A stretch of 64,000 nt of DNA from assembly GCF_000374845.1 (NCBI RefSeq), contig NZ_KB895417.1:249661-313660 (forward strand), written 5' to 3'. Positions 52,197 through 61,130 of this stretch are shown here, in pieces. Within the stretch, counting starts at the first letter, position 1. The number at the start of each line of letters is the position of its first letter. The DNA comes from Paenibacillus terrigena DSM 21567. GTDB lineage: Bacteria > Bacillota > Bacilli > Paenibacillales > Paenibacillaceae. Below the pieces are notes generated by a model. That model made no database searches. It was given only the letters and a program-made list of their open reading frames with translations, and was not told the origin of the DNA. The translations under genes were made by a program, and so were the position numbers.

Positions 52197-53294
52197 ATGA
52201 TGAGTGAGGCTAAAACGATCCAAGAAGTATTTTTTCTACGATGTATGGCTTGTCTTTCGATTGTACTCTTGCATGCAATTGATCGTATATATGGACATGT
52301 AAATACCGTGCCTGAGCTAATAACCCTATTATTAACTTTTGGGACACCCGCGTTTGTGTTCATTTCGGAATTTGTCATTTCTCGTTCATATCCCATTCAT
52401 ACACCAAGGAAGTTTTGGGAGAAAAGATTAAAATACATTTTACTTCCCTACGTGTTCTTTGGTATCTTCTACGCATTATCCAAAGCAATTGAAGATTGGT
52501 TATTCCAACAAGCTTCCTTTTTTCAGACATTTTTCACTTTGGTTTGGAGGCATCTATTGATTGGTGACTTCCAAGGTTATTTTATTCTTATTATTTTTCA
52601 ATTTTATCTATTGCATATGTTATTTCAAAGATACATCCATCGGTTTGATCCAAAATGGGTTATTGCGATATCACTAATTGTCAATATTTTATATTTAGGC
52701 ATTTTTAATTTTACTGAGATTCCGAATACACCAGTGTTGCAATACATTTGGCTTCAGGGGCACTGGCTGCTATTTTTAGGTTGGATTTTCTATTTTAGCG
52801 TAGCTTATTATTGTGGGCGTAATTATCAAAGATTTATTCAATGGTTAGTGAAAAGGCAATTTTGGATTTACTTGTTTACGCTAATTTATTCGCTCATTCC
52901 ACTTGTGCTCACCTACAAGGATATTCTCGTTGTTCACTCCTCCAAACGAATCGATATGATATTTTTTACTCTAAGTATGATTCTTACACTCTATCTCCTC
53001 GCACATAAAATAAAAAATATTCCATATTCAATCGTTCGAATTAGCAAATATTCGTTCGGTATTTACCTCCTTCACCCGTTTTTTATGGGGGTTATGATCA
53101 TCGGCATCTCCAAAATACCCTTGCTGAATCATAGTATGCTCGGCATGATATTCCTCTTTATTGGCTCCATAGGGCTATCTATCATTACAACATATTTATT
53201 GAATAAAGTACCTGGAGGGGCTTTCTTTATCGGCAAAATAGGAATAGGTAGTCGCCCTGATAAGAGCGTATCGCTAACGCAAGTAAATGTGTAG
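52197..53294 (+). CDS. Membrane acyltransferase (acyltransferase 3 family)
   Basis: This 365-residue integral membrane protein has about ten helices and the acyltransferase-3 opening FFLRCMACLSIVLLHAIDRI, whose His is catalytic in the family. A later FGIYLLHPFF matches the conserved C-terminal helix. Such enzymes O-acylate extracellular polysaccharides. It starts at ATG ATG with GGAG upstream. It is the last AT-rich gene of the EPS run. Confidence 0.85.
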   Translation: MMSEAKTIQEVFFLRCMACLSIVLLHAIDRIYGHVNTVPELITLLLTFGTPAFVFISEFVISRSYPIHTPRKFWEKRLKYILLPYVFFGIFYALSKAIEDWLFQQASFFQTFFTLVWRHLLIGDFQGYFILIIFQFYLLHMLFQRYIHRFDPKWVIAISLIVNILYLGIFNFTEIPNTPVLQYIWLQGHWLLFLGWIFYFSVAYYCGRNYQRFIQWLVKRQFWIYLFTLIYSLIPLVLTYKDILVVHSSKRIDMIFFTLSMILTLYLLAHKIKNIPYSIVRISKYSFGIYLLHPFFMGVMIIGISKIPLLNHSMLGMIFLFIGSIGLSIITTYLLNKVPGGAFFIGKIGIGSRPDKSVSLTQVNV

Positions 53295-53321
53295 GGATTA
53301 ATTTGAAAGGCGTGAAAACAC

Positions 53322-54425
53322 ATGAGAACAATGATCGGCTTAGTCAAAGAACACCGAGGGCCCGGCGCTGTACTGAAGGAAGTGCCTGTGCCGGATATTA
53401 GACCGGACGAGGTGCTCGTACGTGTCGTAGCGAGCTCAATCTGCGGAACGGATATGCACATCTATAACTGGGATGCGTGGGCGGAGAAGTCCGTGGTGAC
53501 GGGCAATGTATTCGGACATGAGTTCGCAGGGATCGTGGAAGAGATCGGCAGCGGGGTCTCCCATGTGAAGATTGGCGATCACGTGTCTGCGGAAGGGCAT
53601 ATGGTATGCGGGATTTGTAAGCCGTGTCGGACGGGAAAGTCGCACGTATGCTTGAATACGCGGAGTTTCGGCATTACGGCGCCAGGATGTTTTGCGGAAT
53701 ATGCGGTCGTGAAGGCGAGCAATGTGATTCATAACCGTAAGGATATGCCATTCGAGATTGCCTGTCTGCAGGACCCTCTTGGAAATGCGGTACAGACGGT
53801 GTTATCAGGCGATATTGTCGGCAAGTCGGTTGTCATTATTGGAGCGGGTTTAATCGGACTGATGTCGATTGCCGTAGCGAAGGCATGCGGTGCGGCGCAG
53901 ATCATCGCGGCAGATATTAATCCCTATCGATTGGACATGGCACATCGTATGGGCGCGGATGTATTGATACATAGCGGAGAGGTGAAGCTGTCGCAGGCGA
54001 TACTTGATCATACGAACGGCGAAGGCGCGGAGGTTGTGCTTGAAATGTCAGGCCACCCGGATGCGATTCGCGAAGGTTTCGAGGGTGCAGCGAACGGAGC
54101 GCGTGTATCGTTGTTAGGGATTCCGACGCAGGATGTTCCTCTGGATATGGGGCAGATCATCTTCAAAGGGATTCGTGTTGAAGGCATTACAGGCCGCCGG
54201 ATGTATGAGACATGGTATCAGATGAAAGGGTTGCTGGATCGCGACGTGCTTCATTTGGATCGATTGGTGACACATACGTTCACACTGGACCGTTATGAAG
54301 AAGCCTTCGAACTCATGCGCGAGGGGCGCTGCGGCAAAGTAGTTTTCCTTCATGAGTTATCAAAGCCGGGAGGCATCGCATATAACAGTACAGACCCTGC
54401 ATTGCAGGCTATCTCATCGATATAG
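53322..54425 (+). CDS. tdh: Zinc alcohol dehydrogenase, L-threonine 3-dehydrogenase-like
   Basis: This 367-residue MDR-family enzyme has catalytic zinc ligands in SSICGTDMH and GHEFAG, structural-zinc Cys in CGICKPCRTGKSHVC, and the NAD fold VIIGAGLIGLMS. It is closest in pattern to threonine dehydrogenase, which oxidises threonine to 2-amino-3-ketobutyrate. No kbl ligase gene follows. Base composition rises sharply from the EPS gene before it, marking the edge of the AT-rich block. A sugar-nucleotide oxidation role cannot be ruled out. Confidence 0.85.
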   Translation: MRTMIGLVKEHRGPGAVLKEVPVPDIRPDEVLVRVVASSICGTDMHIYNWDAWAEKSVVTGNVFGHEFAGIVEEIGSGVSHVKIGDHVSAEGHMVCGICKPCRTGKSHVCLNTRSFGITAPGCFAEYAVVKASNVIHNRKDMPFEIACLQDPLGNAVQTVLSGDIVGKSVVIIGAGLIGLMSIAVAKACGAAQIIAADINPYRLDMAHRMGADVLIHSGEVKLSQAILDHTNGEGAEVVLEMSGHPDAIREGFEGAANGARVSLLGIPTQDVPLDMGQIIFKGIRVEGITGRRMYETWYQMKGLLDRDVLHLDRLVTHTFTLDRYEEAFELMREGRCGKVVFLHELSKPGGIAYNSTDPALQAISSI

Positions 54426-54441
54426 CGGAGGAGGGTGAACC

Positions 54442-55002
54442 TTGCGAGTTATTCCTACGAAATTAGAAGGCGTCGTATTGATTGAACCGGATGTCTTCGG
54501 CGATGCACGTGGATTCTTCATGGAGAGCTATCATGCGGAGAAGTACGCAGCAGCGGGACTTCCGTATCAATTCGTGCAGGATAATCATTCCTTGTCTGAA
54601 CCTGCAGGGACGCTGCGAGGCCTTCACTATCAACTCTCACCCAAAGCACAGACGAAGCTGGTGCGTGTGTTGGTAGGGGCGATTTATGATGTCGCTGTCG
54701 ATATTAGGCCAGGTTCAGAGACCTTCGGTCAATGGGTCGGATACGTGCTGAGCGCTGCGAATAAACGCCAACTGCTCGTCCCTCAAGGGTTCGCGCATGG
54801 CTTCTGTACGATTGTTCCGAACACTGAAGTTAGTTATAAAGTGGATCAGTTCTACGCGCCTGCACATGATCGGGGCATTCGCTGGGATGATCCCGCACTC
54901 GCCATTCCATGGCCGACGGATCGACCGCTGCTGTCGCCCAAAGACGAACAGCACCCTTACCTTGCGGATGCGCAGCTCGAACTGGAGGGTGAAGAAGGAT
55001 GA
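54442..55002 (+). CDS. rfbC: dTDP-4-dehydrorhamnose 3,5-epimerase
   Basis: This 186-residue cupin-type epimerase has catalytic LRGLHYQ and conserved DVRPGS-like DIRPGSETFG, VPQGFAHGF. The TTG start follows GGAGGGTG by 6 nt. It forms an ATGA-overlapping pair with rfbD, but the rfbA and rfbB genes for the first two steps of dTDP-L-rhamnose synthesis are not in the window. Confidence 0.93.
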   Translation: MRVIPTKLEGVVLIEPDVFGDARGFFMESYHAEKYAAAGLPYQFVQDNHSLSEPAGTLRGLHYQLSPKAQTKLVRVLVGAIYDVAVDIRPGSETFGQWVGYVLSAANKRQLLVPQGFAHGFCTIVPNTEVSYKVDQFYAPAHDRGIRWDDPALAIPWPTDRPLLSPKDEQHPYLADAQLELEGEEG

Positions 55003-55850
55003 GTTCTCGAAGAAGAGTGTTAATAACCGGAGCACAGGGACGATTAGGCACAGCTTTCCGTAAAGCTTGGACGTCTCATGATGATGAGGTGATTGCACTA
55101 AGCAGACAAGAGCTTGATGTGAAAGACGCGGAGTCGGTTATGAAGCAATGCGAGCGGTATCAGCCGAACATTATCATTCATACGGCTGGATACACCGATA
55201 TCGATCTTGCGGAGGAGGAGCCGGAGGAAGCGTATCGCATCAATGCTTATGGTGCAAGGCATGTTGCACTGGCTGCGAGAGCGGTCGGTGCACAATTGGT
55301 GCATTTCAGCACCGATCAAGTCTTCCAAGGGTCATCGGAGCAGTCGTATGAGGAGACATCTTATCCACTGCCAGTGCATACTTATGGGGCTTCCAAAGTG
55401 GCTGGCGATCGATTCGTACAGGCTATTCATCCCCAGCATTTGATCGTTCGAACAGCCTGGCTGTTCGGTACTTCTTCGATTAAGGAAGAGATCAGTAGTG
55501 CAGCATGCTCCAGCCGTTCATCGATATGGCACGCCGAATCTACTGTAATTGGTTGTCCGACCTATGTGCCAGATTTGATCCACCATGTCGAAGAGATGCT
55601 AGGGCAACGTTGTCACGGTCTCTACCATGTTACAAGTAGCGGTTCCTGTTCCATGCAAGAGTTCAGAGATGCCATTGGGGCGCTTACCCCCGCGATTGAT
55701 TGGCAGCAGAGCTCATCTGATCAAGCGCAGCGGCGCGCTAGACGGCCTGAACGGGTTGTATTAGAACCCGCAGCACTAATACGAACAGGAATCCCGCCGA
55801 TGCGTCATTGGTATGAAGCATTAGCGGACTGGATGAATCGAAATGTATGA
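54999..55850 (+). CDS. rfbD: dTDP-4-dehydrorhamnose reductase
   Basis: This 283-residue SDR enzyme reduces dTDP-4-keto-L-rhamnose. It shows TGAQGRLGTAF for NADPH, FSTDQVFQG, and the YGASKVAGD catalytic Tyr-Lys pair. The middle is shorter and slightly divergent after RTAWLFG. It overlaps rfbC by ATGA. Confidence 0.9.
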   Translation: MSSRRRVLITGAQGRLGTAFRKAWTSHDDEVIALSRQELDVKDAESVMKQCERYQPNIIIHTAGYTDIDLAEEEPEEAYRINAYGARHVALAARAVGAQLVHFSTDQVFQGSSEQSYEETSYPLPVHTYGASKVAGDRFVQAIHPQHLIVRTAWLFGTSSIKEEISSAACSSRSSIWHAESTVIGCPTYVPDLIHHVEEMLGQRCHGLYHVTSSGSCSMQEFRDAIGALTPAIDWQQSSSDQAQRRARRPERVVLEPAALIRTGIPPMRHWYEALADWMNRNV

Positions 55851-55867
55851 AACTTTATCCCTATGAA

Positions 55868-55917
55868 TTGACAATTTGAGAGAAATGGTGTAACGTTGAT
55901 ACGATACATATTGTAAC
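55868..55917 (+). promoter_or_regulatory. Third XRE-type operator, with promoter, before the CxxC gene
   Basis: TTGACA (55868-55873), a 17-nt spacer and TAACGT (55891-55896) form a candidate promoter. GATACATATTGTAAC (55903-55917) directly follows; its reverse complement GTTACAATATGTATC has the same form as operator 1 of the two other sites. Only one operator is seen here. Confidence 0.55.
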
Positions 55918-55964
55918 ATTAGACCATTGTAAGTATCATTGGAAGTCTGCTCATTGGGGGTTGA

Positions 55965-56183
55965 ATGAAGGTGAGAACCATCCATACGGATTCCGCGGAA
56001 TCCATCTATTGTTTGGCATGCAATACGAGACAAAGTGTACAGCGTCAGCGTATTGTTTTCACAACAGGGTATTATCGTGTTGGCGTACCACTCGGCTGCT
56101 GCGAGGCGTGTTATTCTCTTTCTCAGATTCAAGAGCAGTTCGTAAATTTTGTGAATCACCAGAGTCCCCCTGTCCTGAAGTGA
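55965..56183 (+). CDS. Small protein with two CxxC motifs
   Basis: This 72-residue protein contains CLAC near residue 16 and CCEAC near residue 45, spaced like a small zinc ribbon. The region between reads VQRQRIVFTTGYYRVGVPLG. A GGGGG stretch lies 5 nt before the ATG, and a candidate operator-controlled promoter lies upstream. No family is recognised; a zinc-stabilised regulator or adaptor is possible. Confidence 0.6.
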   Translation: MKVRTIHTDSAESIYCLACNTRQSVQRQRIVFTTGYYRVGVPLGCCEACYSLSQIQEQFVNFVNHQSPPVLK

Positions 56184-56185
56184 AC

Positions 56186-56227
56186 CAAGACCTCCTAAGC
56201 AGTTATGGCGGGAACCGGGAGGTCTTG
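56186..56227. terminator. Candidate terminator between convergent genes
   Basis: CAAGACCTCC and GGGAGGTCTTG form a 10-bp stem between the CxxC gene and the convergent bactofilin gene. T-tracts are short on both sides. Confidence 0.5.
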
Positions 56228-56252
56228 CCCAGCCAGCAGTCTCTCAGACGCT

Positions 56253-56663
56253 CTATCCGGCTTGCTTCTTATTCTTCTTCGCAACCGGTAATTCCGAATC
56301 TTGGACAATGGACCGAGGTTCTAGTTTCTCCATCCGACTTTCACCACTGAAGATTCCACCCTCATGAATAATAATGGAAGAGCCATGGTAATTACCGTGA
56401 AATTGGCCCTTGCTGGTAATGATTAATTTTCCCTTTGTCGTCACATCGCCATAGACTTTGCCCGCAATAATAAGTTCTCTGGCCTGAATGTTGGCCGTCG
56501 CAACGCCTTGCTCCCCGATGGTGATCGTCCCGCTCGCTTCAATCTCCCCTTGGAAATGTCCTTCGATTCGTAAATTGGTCTGACATGTCAGATGTCCATC
56601 CATTGTCGTTCCTTGTCCTATTAATGTATCGGTGAGACGTAATTTCTTCTGTCGCCGCATCAT
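56253..56663 (-). CDS. Bactofilin
   Basis: This 136-residue polymer-forming cytoskeletal protein has a bactofilin core (about 20-105) of short beta-helix rungs (LRIEGHFQGEIEASGTITIGEQGVATANIQARELIIAGKVYGDV) and flexible basic tails. Bactofilins form membrane-associated filaments that guide cell-wall enzymes or motility. The M23 peptidase gene lies 3 nt upstream in the same transcript, and its stop overlaps the GGAGGAGGAA ribosome binding site. That is a common bactofilin-peptidase pairing. Confidence 0.92.
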   Translation of the reverse strand: MMRRQKKLRLTDTLIGQGTTMDGHLTCQTNLRIEGHFQGEIEASGTITIGEQGVATANIQARELIIAGKVYGDVTTKGKLIITSKGQFHGNYHGSSIIIHEGGIFSGESRMEKLEPRSIVQDSELPVAKKNKKQAG

Positions 56664-56666
56664 GAA

Positions 56667-57647
56667 TTATTCCTCCTCCGGATTCGTAATGTAAGGCAAT
56701 GGATCGATGAGCTGATCTTCCCGAGCGATTTGAAAATGAAGATGAGGGCCTGTGCTTCGTCCCGTATTGCCGAGCCGCCCAATCCGATCCCCTTTGACAA
56801 CAACGTCCTGTTCATTCACTTCAATCCGATTTAAATGCATATACCAGGTGTCATAGCCCTTCGCATGCGCTATCACAATATATTTGCCGCGGGAATTGTC
56901 GGACCCGGTCGTAATCACTTTCCCATCTGCCGCTGCAAAGACAGGATCCCCTACTTTACCCGCAATATCGACACCGGCATGATAGGCTGCTCTTCCTGTC
57001 ATGGGATCACGACGGTAACCGAAATTCGAGGTCAGGCGATGGGATGTCGTCGGCCAGCCTGTAGGCATATTCTGGAACACATCCTGTACGCGCTCAACGG
57101 TCTTCGAGACGTTCTGCTGCATGATCGCAATGACGGCTTCCATTTGCTCCAAATCAATGGCTGTATCCTGTGCGAGCCGAATAACCTCTTCATTGCTAAC
57201 CGGAAAATATTCACCGCCGACATCTTCCATAGCATCCCATGGCAGTTGCGTAACGCTTGAATCGCTTGTCGACTCCGTCTTGCCGTATTTGCGGATCAGA
57301 CCTTGCAGTGTCTTCTCCATCTTATGTATACGTTCCATGCCTTCTTTCATCATTTGCGCATCCGAAGAGAGTTCAATGACTTCATTTTGGAGAGAAGTAA
57401 TGGCGTGGTCTTTTTGCTGAATGGTATTTGCACTTGCAGTAACATTGGCAGATATTCTTCCTTGCAGCCCTTCAATCTGAGATGAAGAGCGCATTTGGAG
57501 TCCGAGGACAAAACTTGTTAGGGACACAGCAGTAATGAGAGGAACGGAGATGACTAGCAACTTCGGCACTTCGATTTGTCTGACCGACTGATCGGCATTA
57601 CGAATCACGAGCAGCGTTATCTTGCTAGTAAACCATCGTTTCTTCAA
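56667..57647 (-). CDS. Membrane-anchored M23 metallopeptidase
   Basis: This 326-residue protein has an N-terminal membrane helix (about 28-50), a coiled coil (about 60-125) and a C-terminal LytM/M23 endopeptidase domain (about 205-320). Zinc-site motifs are YHAGVDIAG (HxxxD) and HLHF. It probably cleaves peptidoglycan cross-links outside the membrane, positioned by the adjacent bactofilin. The TTG start follows AAAGGAGA at 4 nt. Confidence 0.92.
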   Translation of the reverse strand: MKKRWFTSKITLLVIRNADQSVRQIEVPKLLVISVPLITAVSLTSFVLGLQMRSSSQIEGLQGRISANVTASANTIQQKDHAITSLQNEVIELSSDAQMMKEGMERIHKMEKTLQGLIRKYGKTESTSDSSVTQLPWDAMEDVGGEYFPVSNEEVIRLAQDTAIDLEQMEAVIAIMQQNVSKTVERVQDVFQNMPTGWPTTSHRLTSNFGYRRDPMTGRAAYHAGVDIAGKVGDPVFAAADGKVITTGSDNSRGKYIVIAHAKGYDTWYMHLNRIEVNEQDVVVKGDRIGRLGNTGRSTGPHLHFQIAREDQLIDPLPYITNPEEE

Positions 57648-57878
57648 GGGTTCTCCTTTCTACCGGAAGAAAAGCACCGATTCGATTGGAATAGACTGCT
57701 ATAGATGGGATTCTATTCGGTTGTCCGCCAAAACATGCCGAAAAAATATTGTGAATCCTGTGCAAAGATGGTTGTACCTGCGTATAGGTTAAGGGAATTG
57801 TTGTTATAAATAAGAGTAGCGTGATCGAAAGCGATCATATCCTCTGAGCGGGGACGAAGGCGAGGGGGAATCAGAAGT

Positions 57879-59309
57879 ATGGCATGGCTCGCACTGGCGT
57901 TAGTTGTATTTATATTTCAAATCGCGACGATCCTTATCGTGGAATTCCGGCATCCATCGAAGACGGTGGCGTGGCTGCTCATTCTATTCTGTTTTCCGGT
58001 GATTGGATTTGCGGTCTATTATTTCGTAGCCCAAGATTATAAGAATCGGAGGAAGGTTCGGAAGAAAGGGACTACGATTTTTCGGAAAAAAAGAAAGCTG
58101 ATCTGGCAGAATTCTTCCATTGTGACCCGGCATTTCCAGAGCAATAATTATGAACTGCGCCGAGAAGGACGATTGTTCCGGCTGCTGACGCATTTATCCG
58201 AAAGCCCGATTAGCGGCTGTAATGAGACGGTGGTGCTCACGAATGGTGAGGCAACCTATGAGGCGATGTTTAAGGCGATGGAGCAGGCTAAGCATCATAT
58301 TCATTTGGAATTTTATATTTTTCGCGGTGATCGGATCGGTACAAGGTTTCAGCAACTGCTGTTGGAGAAGGCTAAGCAGGGCGTGAAAGTACGAATTATC
58401 GTGGACGGACTTGGGAGTTATGGATTGAATGATCGGTTTGTGAAGCCGCTGAAGGACAGTGGGATTGAATTCTATAGCTTCCTGCCGCCGCTGTTCGCCT
58501 TGTATCATAAGAAGCTGAACTTTAGGAATCATCGTAAAATCGTCGTGGTTGACGGGAAAATTGGTTTTGTCGGCGGCATCAACATTGGTGATGAATATTT
58601 AGGGAATGATAAAAAGCTCGGATTTTGGCGTGACACACAGATTCAGGTACGCGGCGATGCCGTCTATTTTCTACAAAATACGTTCGTAAATGACTGGTTT
58701 GTCGTATCGAATCGAGAACTCAGTGATCTTGACTTATATCCGCAGCATGAATGCCAAGGCTCCGAGCAGGTGCAGATGATTGCGAGTGGCCCAGATTCCC
58801 ATTGGGATGCCATTCAGGAGATGTTCTTTGGGGCGATATCGGTGGCGAAGCATCGCATCTATATACAGACGCCTTATTTCATTCCGGATTTGAGCATTTT
58901 TACGGCTCTGAAGACAGCCGCAGTAAGTAAGGTAGACGTTCGAGTTATAATTCCGGGTGTAAATGATTCGAAGCTGGTGAATCTTGCGACCTTGTCTTAT
59001 GTAGAAGAGCTTATGCAGGCGGGTGTTCGGTTCTATCAGTATAAAAAAGGATTCATGCATGCCAAGGTTGTCCTGATCGATCGGATGCTGGCTTCCGTGG
59101 GAACAGCGAATATGGATATGCGGAGTCTATTTAGCAACTTTGAGTTAAATGCGGTATTGTTCGATCGCGGTACGATTGACCGGCTCTATGCCGATTTCGA
59201 GCAGGATTTGAAAGATAGTAAGGAATTGATTCTGAAGGAATTCGAGCAGCGTTCCCGGATTCAGAAAGGCAAAGAAGTATTGGCACGCATGCTGTCACCG
59301 TTGTTATAG
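57879..59309 (+). CDS. cls: Cardiolipin synthase
   Basis: This 476-residue enzyme condenses two phosphatidylglycerols to cardiolipin. Two N-terminal helices (about 2-20 and 30-50) anchor it. Two phospholipase D HKD motifs are intact (HRKIVVVDGKIGFVGG near 220 and HAKVVLIDRMLASVGTANMD near 395). It is preceded by GAGGGGGAA and divergent from the M23 gene. The ~230-nt divergent interval has no clear sigma-A consensus. Confidence 0.94.
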   Translation: MAWLALALVVFIFQIATILIVEFRHPSKTVAWLLILFCFPVIGFAVYYFVAQDYKNRRKVRKKGTTIFRKKRKLIWQNSSIVTRHFQSNNYELRREGRLFRLLTHLSESPISGCNETVVLTNGEATYEAMFKAMEQAKHHIHLEFYIFRGDRIGTRFQQLLLEKAKQGVKVRIIVDGLGSYGLNDRFVKPLKDSGIEFYSFLPPLFALYHKKLNFRNHRKIVVVDGKIGFVGGINIGDEYLGNDKKLGFWRDTQIQVRGDAVYFLQNTFVNDWFVVSNRELSDLDLYPQHECQGSEQVQMIASGPDSHWDAIQEMFFGAISVAKHRIYIQTPYFIPDLSIFTALKTAAVSKVDVRVIIPGVNDSKLVNLATLSYVEELMQAGVRFYQYKKGFMHAKVVLIDRMLASVGTANMDMRSLFSNFELNAVLFDRGTIDRLYADFEQDLKDSKELILKEFEQRSRIQKGKEVLARMLSPLL

Positions 59310-59323
59310 CTCTTACACCGAAT

Positions 59324-59353
59324 TGAATGGGAACTGGGTGAAACGGGTATATT
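59324..59353 (+). promoter_or_regulatory. Possible sigma-G/F promoter of sspH
   Basis: TGAAT (59324-59328), an 18-nt spacer and GTATATT (59347-59353) loosely fit forespore promoters. The product is a spore protein, which favours the call, but the -10 match is partial. Confidence 0.35.
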
Positions 59354-59393
59354 GTAGAGGACTACGAAGAACCATCAAGGAGGACTAGTAACA

Positions 59394-59576
59394 ATGGATG
59401 CACGTCGTGCGCAAGAAATTTATAAGAGCCAAGATACCATTGCGGTGAAGCTTGATACTGGTGAATCCGTCTGGATTGAGAATGTAGATGAAGCCAATCA
59501 GATGGCGACCGTACAAATCGGCTCTCGTCCGACGGATACGCAGACGGTGTCTGTGGGACGGCTGAGTGAACATTAA
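59394..59576 (+). CDS. sspH: Small acid-soluble spore protein, H type
   Basis: This 60-residue protein matches the H-type SASP family: MDARRAQEIYKSQDTIAVKL, a central ESVWIENVDE and an ending GRLSEH. H-type SASPs are minor DNA/spore-core proteins made in the forespore. AAGGAGG precedes the ATG. This is the clearest sign that the organism forms endospores. Confidence 0.88.
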   Translation: MDARRAQEIYKSQDTIAVKLDTGESVWIENVDEANQMATVQIGSRPTDTQTVSVGRLSEH

Positions 59577-59617
59577 GCAGAAATGCTGAAATAAGAAGAT
59601 GGTATGAGATGGAACCG

Positions 59618-59669
59618 GCCCGAACCCAAGATGCGAGCAAGTACGCAGACTTATGGTTCGGGCTTTTTT
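59618..59669 (+). terminator. Terminator after sspH
   Basis: GCCCGAACC and GGTTCGGGC pair around an inner helix (TGCG...CGCA) and are followed by TTTTTT. Confidence 0.88.
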
Positions 59670-59804
59670 CGAATCGCGAGGGCTATGCCTGAATATTGCA
59701 GGCAGGGAAGAGGGCCGATATAATAAGAGCATTATGCAATATGTATCAGGCAGATCAGGCAGATAGGTATGCTTGAATCATACGGAGAAGAACTGGAGTT
59801 GAAA

Positions 59805-60287
59805 GTGGTGTTTAATACGTATACATTCCGTTCCATGCAAGAAGCAGACACTGAACGGCTTGCTGCAAGGCTGGCGGATTGGATTCAGCCGGGGACTGTT
59901 ATTGCGCTGGACGGTGATTTGGGAGCGGGGAAGACGCGATTCTCTCAGGCGCTAGCTCGCGCGATTGGCGTGCCTGATGTCGTGAATAGTCCGACATTTA
60001 CGATTATCAAAGAATATGAAGGAACAACACTTCCTTTCTATCATATGGATGTCTACCGTCTGTCCATCGAAGAAGCGGACGAGCTTGGACTCGATGACTA
60101 CTTCTTCGGGCAAGGGTTGACGGTTGTGGAATGGTCGAGTTTGATTACGGAGCTGCTGCCTGCGGCGTACTTGCACATTTATATTGAATACGCCGGGATG
60201 ACAGAACGGGTATTCCATGTGCGTGCATATGGCTCTCCCTATGAGGCATGGTGTGAGGAACTGAACAAGGAGGGGGCGTCATCATGA
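59805..60287 (+). CDS. tsaE: tRNA t6A biosynthesis ATPase TsaE
   Basis: This ~160-residue P-loop protein has Walker A (GDLGAGKTRFSQAL), SPTFTIIKEY, and HMDVYRL. It drives the TsaB-TsaD-TsaE complex that makes N6-threonylcarbamoyladenosine in tRNAs. The GTG at 59805 has TGGAG 6 nt upstream and gives an N-terminus of normal length; a longer frame from ATG 59769 has a weak site. It overlaps tsaB by 4 nt. Confidence 0.9.
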   Translation: MVFNTYTFRSMQEADTERLAARLADWIQPGTVIALDGDLGAGKTRFSQALARAIGVPDVVNSPTFTIIKEYEGTTLPFYHMDVYRLSIEEADELGLDDYFFGQGLTVVEWSSLITELLPAAYLHIYIEYAGMTERVFHVRAYGSPYEAWCEELNKEGASS

Positions 60288-61114
60288 TGAGCAAAGAAGC
60301 ACCGCGTAAGCGGTTTTTGGCAATCGATACATCGACTGCGATGTTAAGTGTTGCTGTTGTTGAAGGTACACGTGTACTGAAAGAGGTCTCTTCATCAGCA
60401 GAACGCAATCATTCACTTTATTTAATCCCGACGGTGAAAGAGGTCCTTCATGCATTGGATCTGGGAGAGCAGGATTTGGATGGCATTATCATAGGCCGCG
60501 GACCAGGCTCCTATACAGGTGTACGTATTGGTGTGACGGTTGGAAAGACACTGGCATGGGTATGGAAAAAGCCGATTGTCGGGGTCTCAAGTTTGGAAGG
60601 TCTAGCACTCGCGGGGTGGCAGCACGGATTGCATGCGGAAGGAGCCGAAGCTTCGGCTGGTGAATTAGACATGCTCCCATTAAGTTCAATCGATGCGCAG
60701 CAGGATCAGCACTGGATCGTCCCGTTGATGGATGCCCGTAGAGGACAAGTCTATACTTCCCTGTGGTGCGGCGAGGTGGCTGCGGATTCGACCCCATGGG
60801 CCAATCTCGAAGAGGATCGGGTTCGGCTCATGAAGGAGTGGGTTAATCAGCTAGCGGAAAAGGCTGAAGTTGAAGGAACGCCATCTTCGATATGGGTCGT
60901 GGGTGACGTGGAATTGCATCGAGCTGAAGCGGAGCGTCTAGGCACGCTAGTCCGTTGTCCGGTGCAGATCGTTGGTCATACGATAGAAGCAAGATGGCTT
61001 GGCCTTACGGGCGGCAAGAGACTGATGCAAGGGGAGTATGATGATGCGCATCGATTGGAGCCGAATTATACACAGCTTGCAGAAGCGGAAGCGAAGCTGC
61101 TCGGGAAATCGTAG
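60284..61114 (+). CDS. tsaB: tRNA t6A biosynthesis protein TsaB
   Basis: This 276-residue protein has ASKHA-fold motifs (AIDTSTAMLSVAVVEG, RNHSLYLIPTVKEVL, GRGPGSYTGVRIGVT). It partners TsaD in threonylcarbamoyl transfer. It is longer than many TsaB proteins because of a hydrophilic insertion around residues 112-145. GGAGGGGG precedes the ATG, and the order tsaE-tsaB-rimI-tsaD matches B. subtilis ydiB-ydiC-ydiD-ydiE. Confidence 0.92.
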   Translation: MMSKEAPRKRFLAIDTSTAMLSVAVVEGTRVLKEVSSSAERNHSLYLIPTVKEVLHALDLGEQDLDGIIIGRGPGSYTGVRIGVTVGKTLAWVWKKPIVGVSSLEGLALAGWQHGLHAEGAEASAGELDMLPLSSIDAQQDQHWIVPLMDARRGQVYTSLWCGEVAADSTPWANLEEDRVRLMKEWVNQLAEKAEVEGTPSSIWVVGDVELHRAEAERLGTLVRCPVQIVGHTIEARWLGLTGGKRLMQGEYDDAHRLEPNYTQLAEAEAKLLGKS

Positions 61115-61130
61115 AGGGGGAATGCGAATC

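Noticed and set aside
59733-59747. Possible fourth XRE operator (TATGCAATATGTATC) before tsaE
   Set aside because: Only the right half matches; TACA is replaced by TGCA, no matching promoter is present and a link to t6A genes makes little sense.
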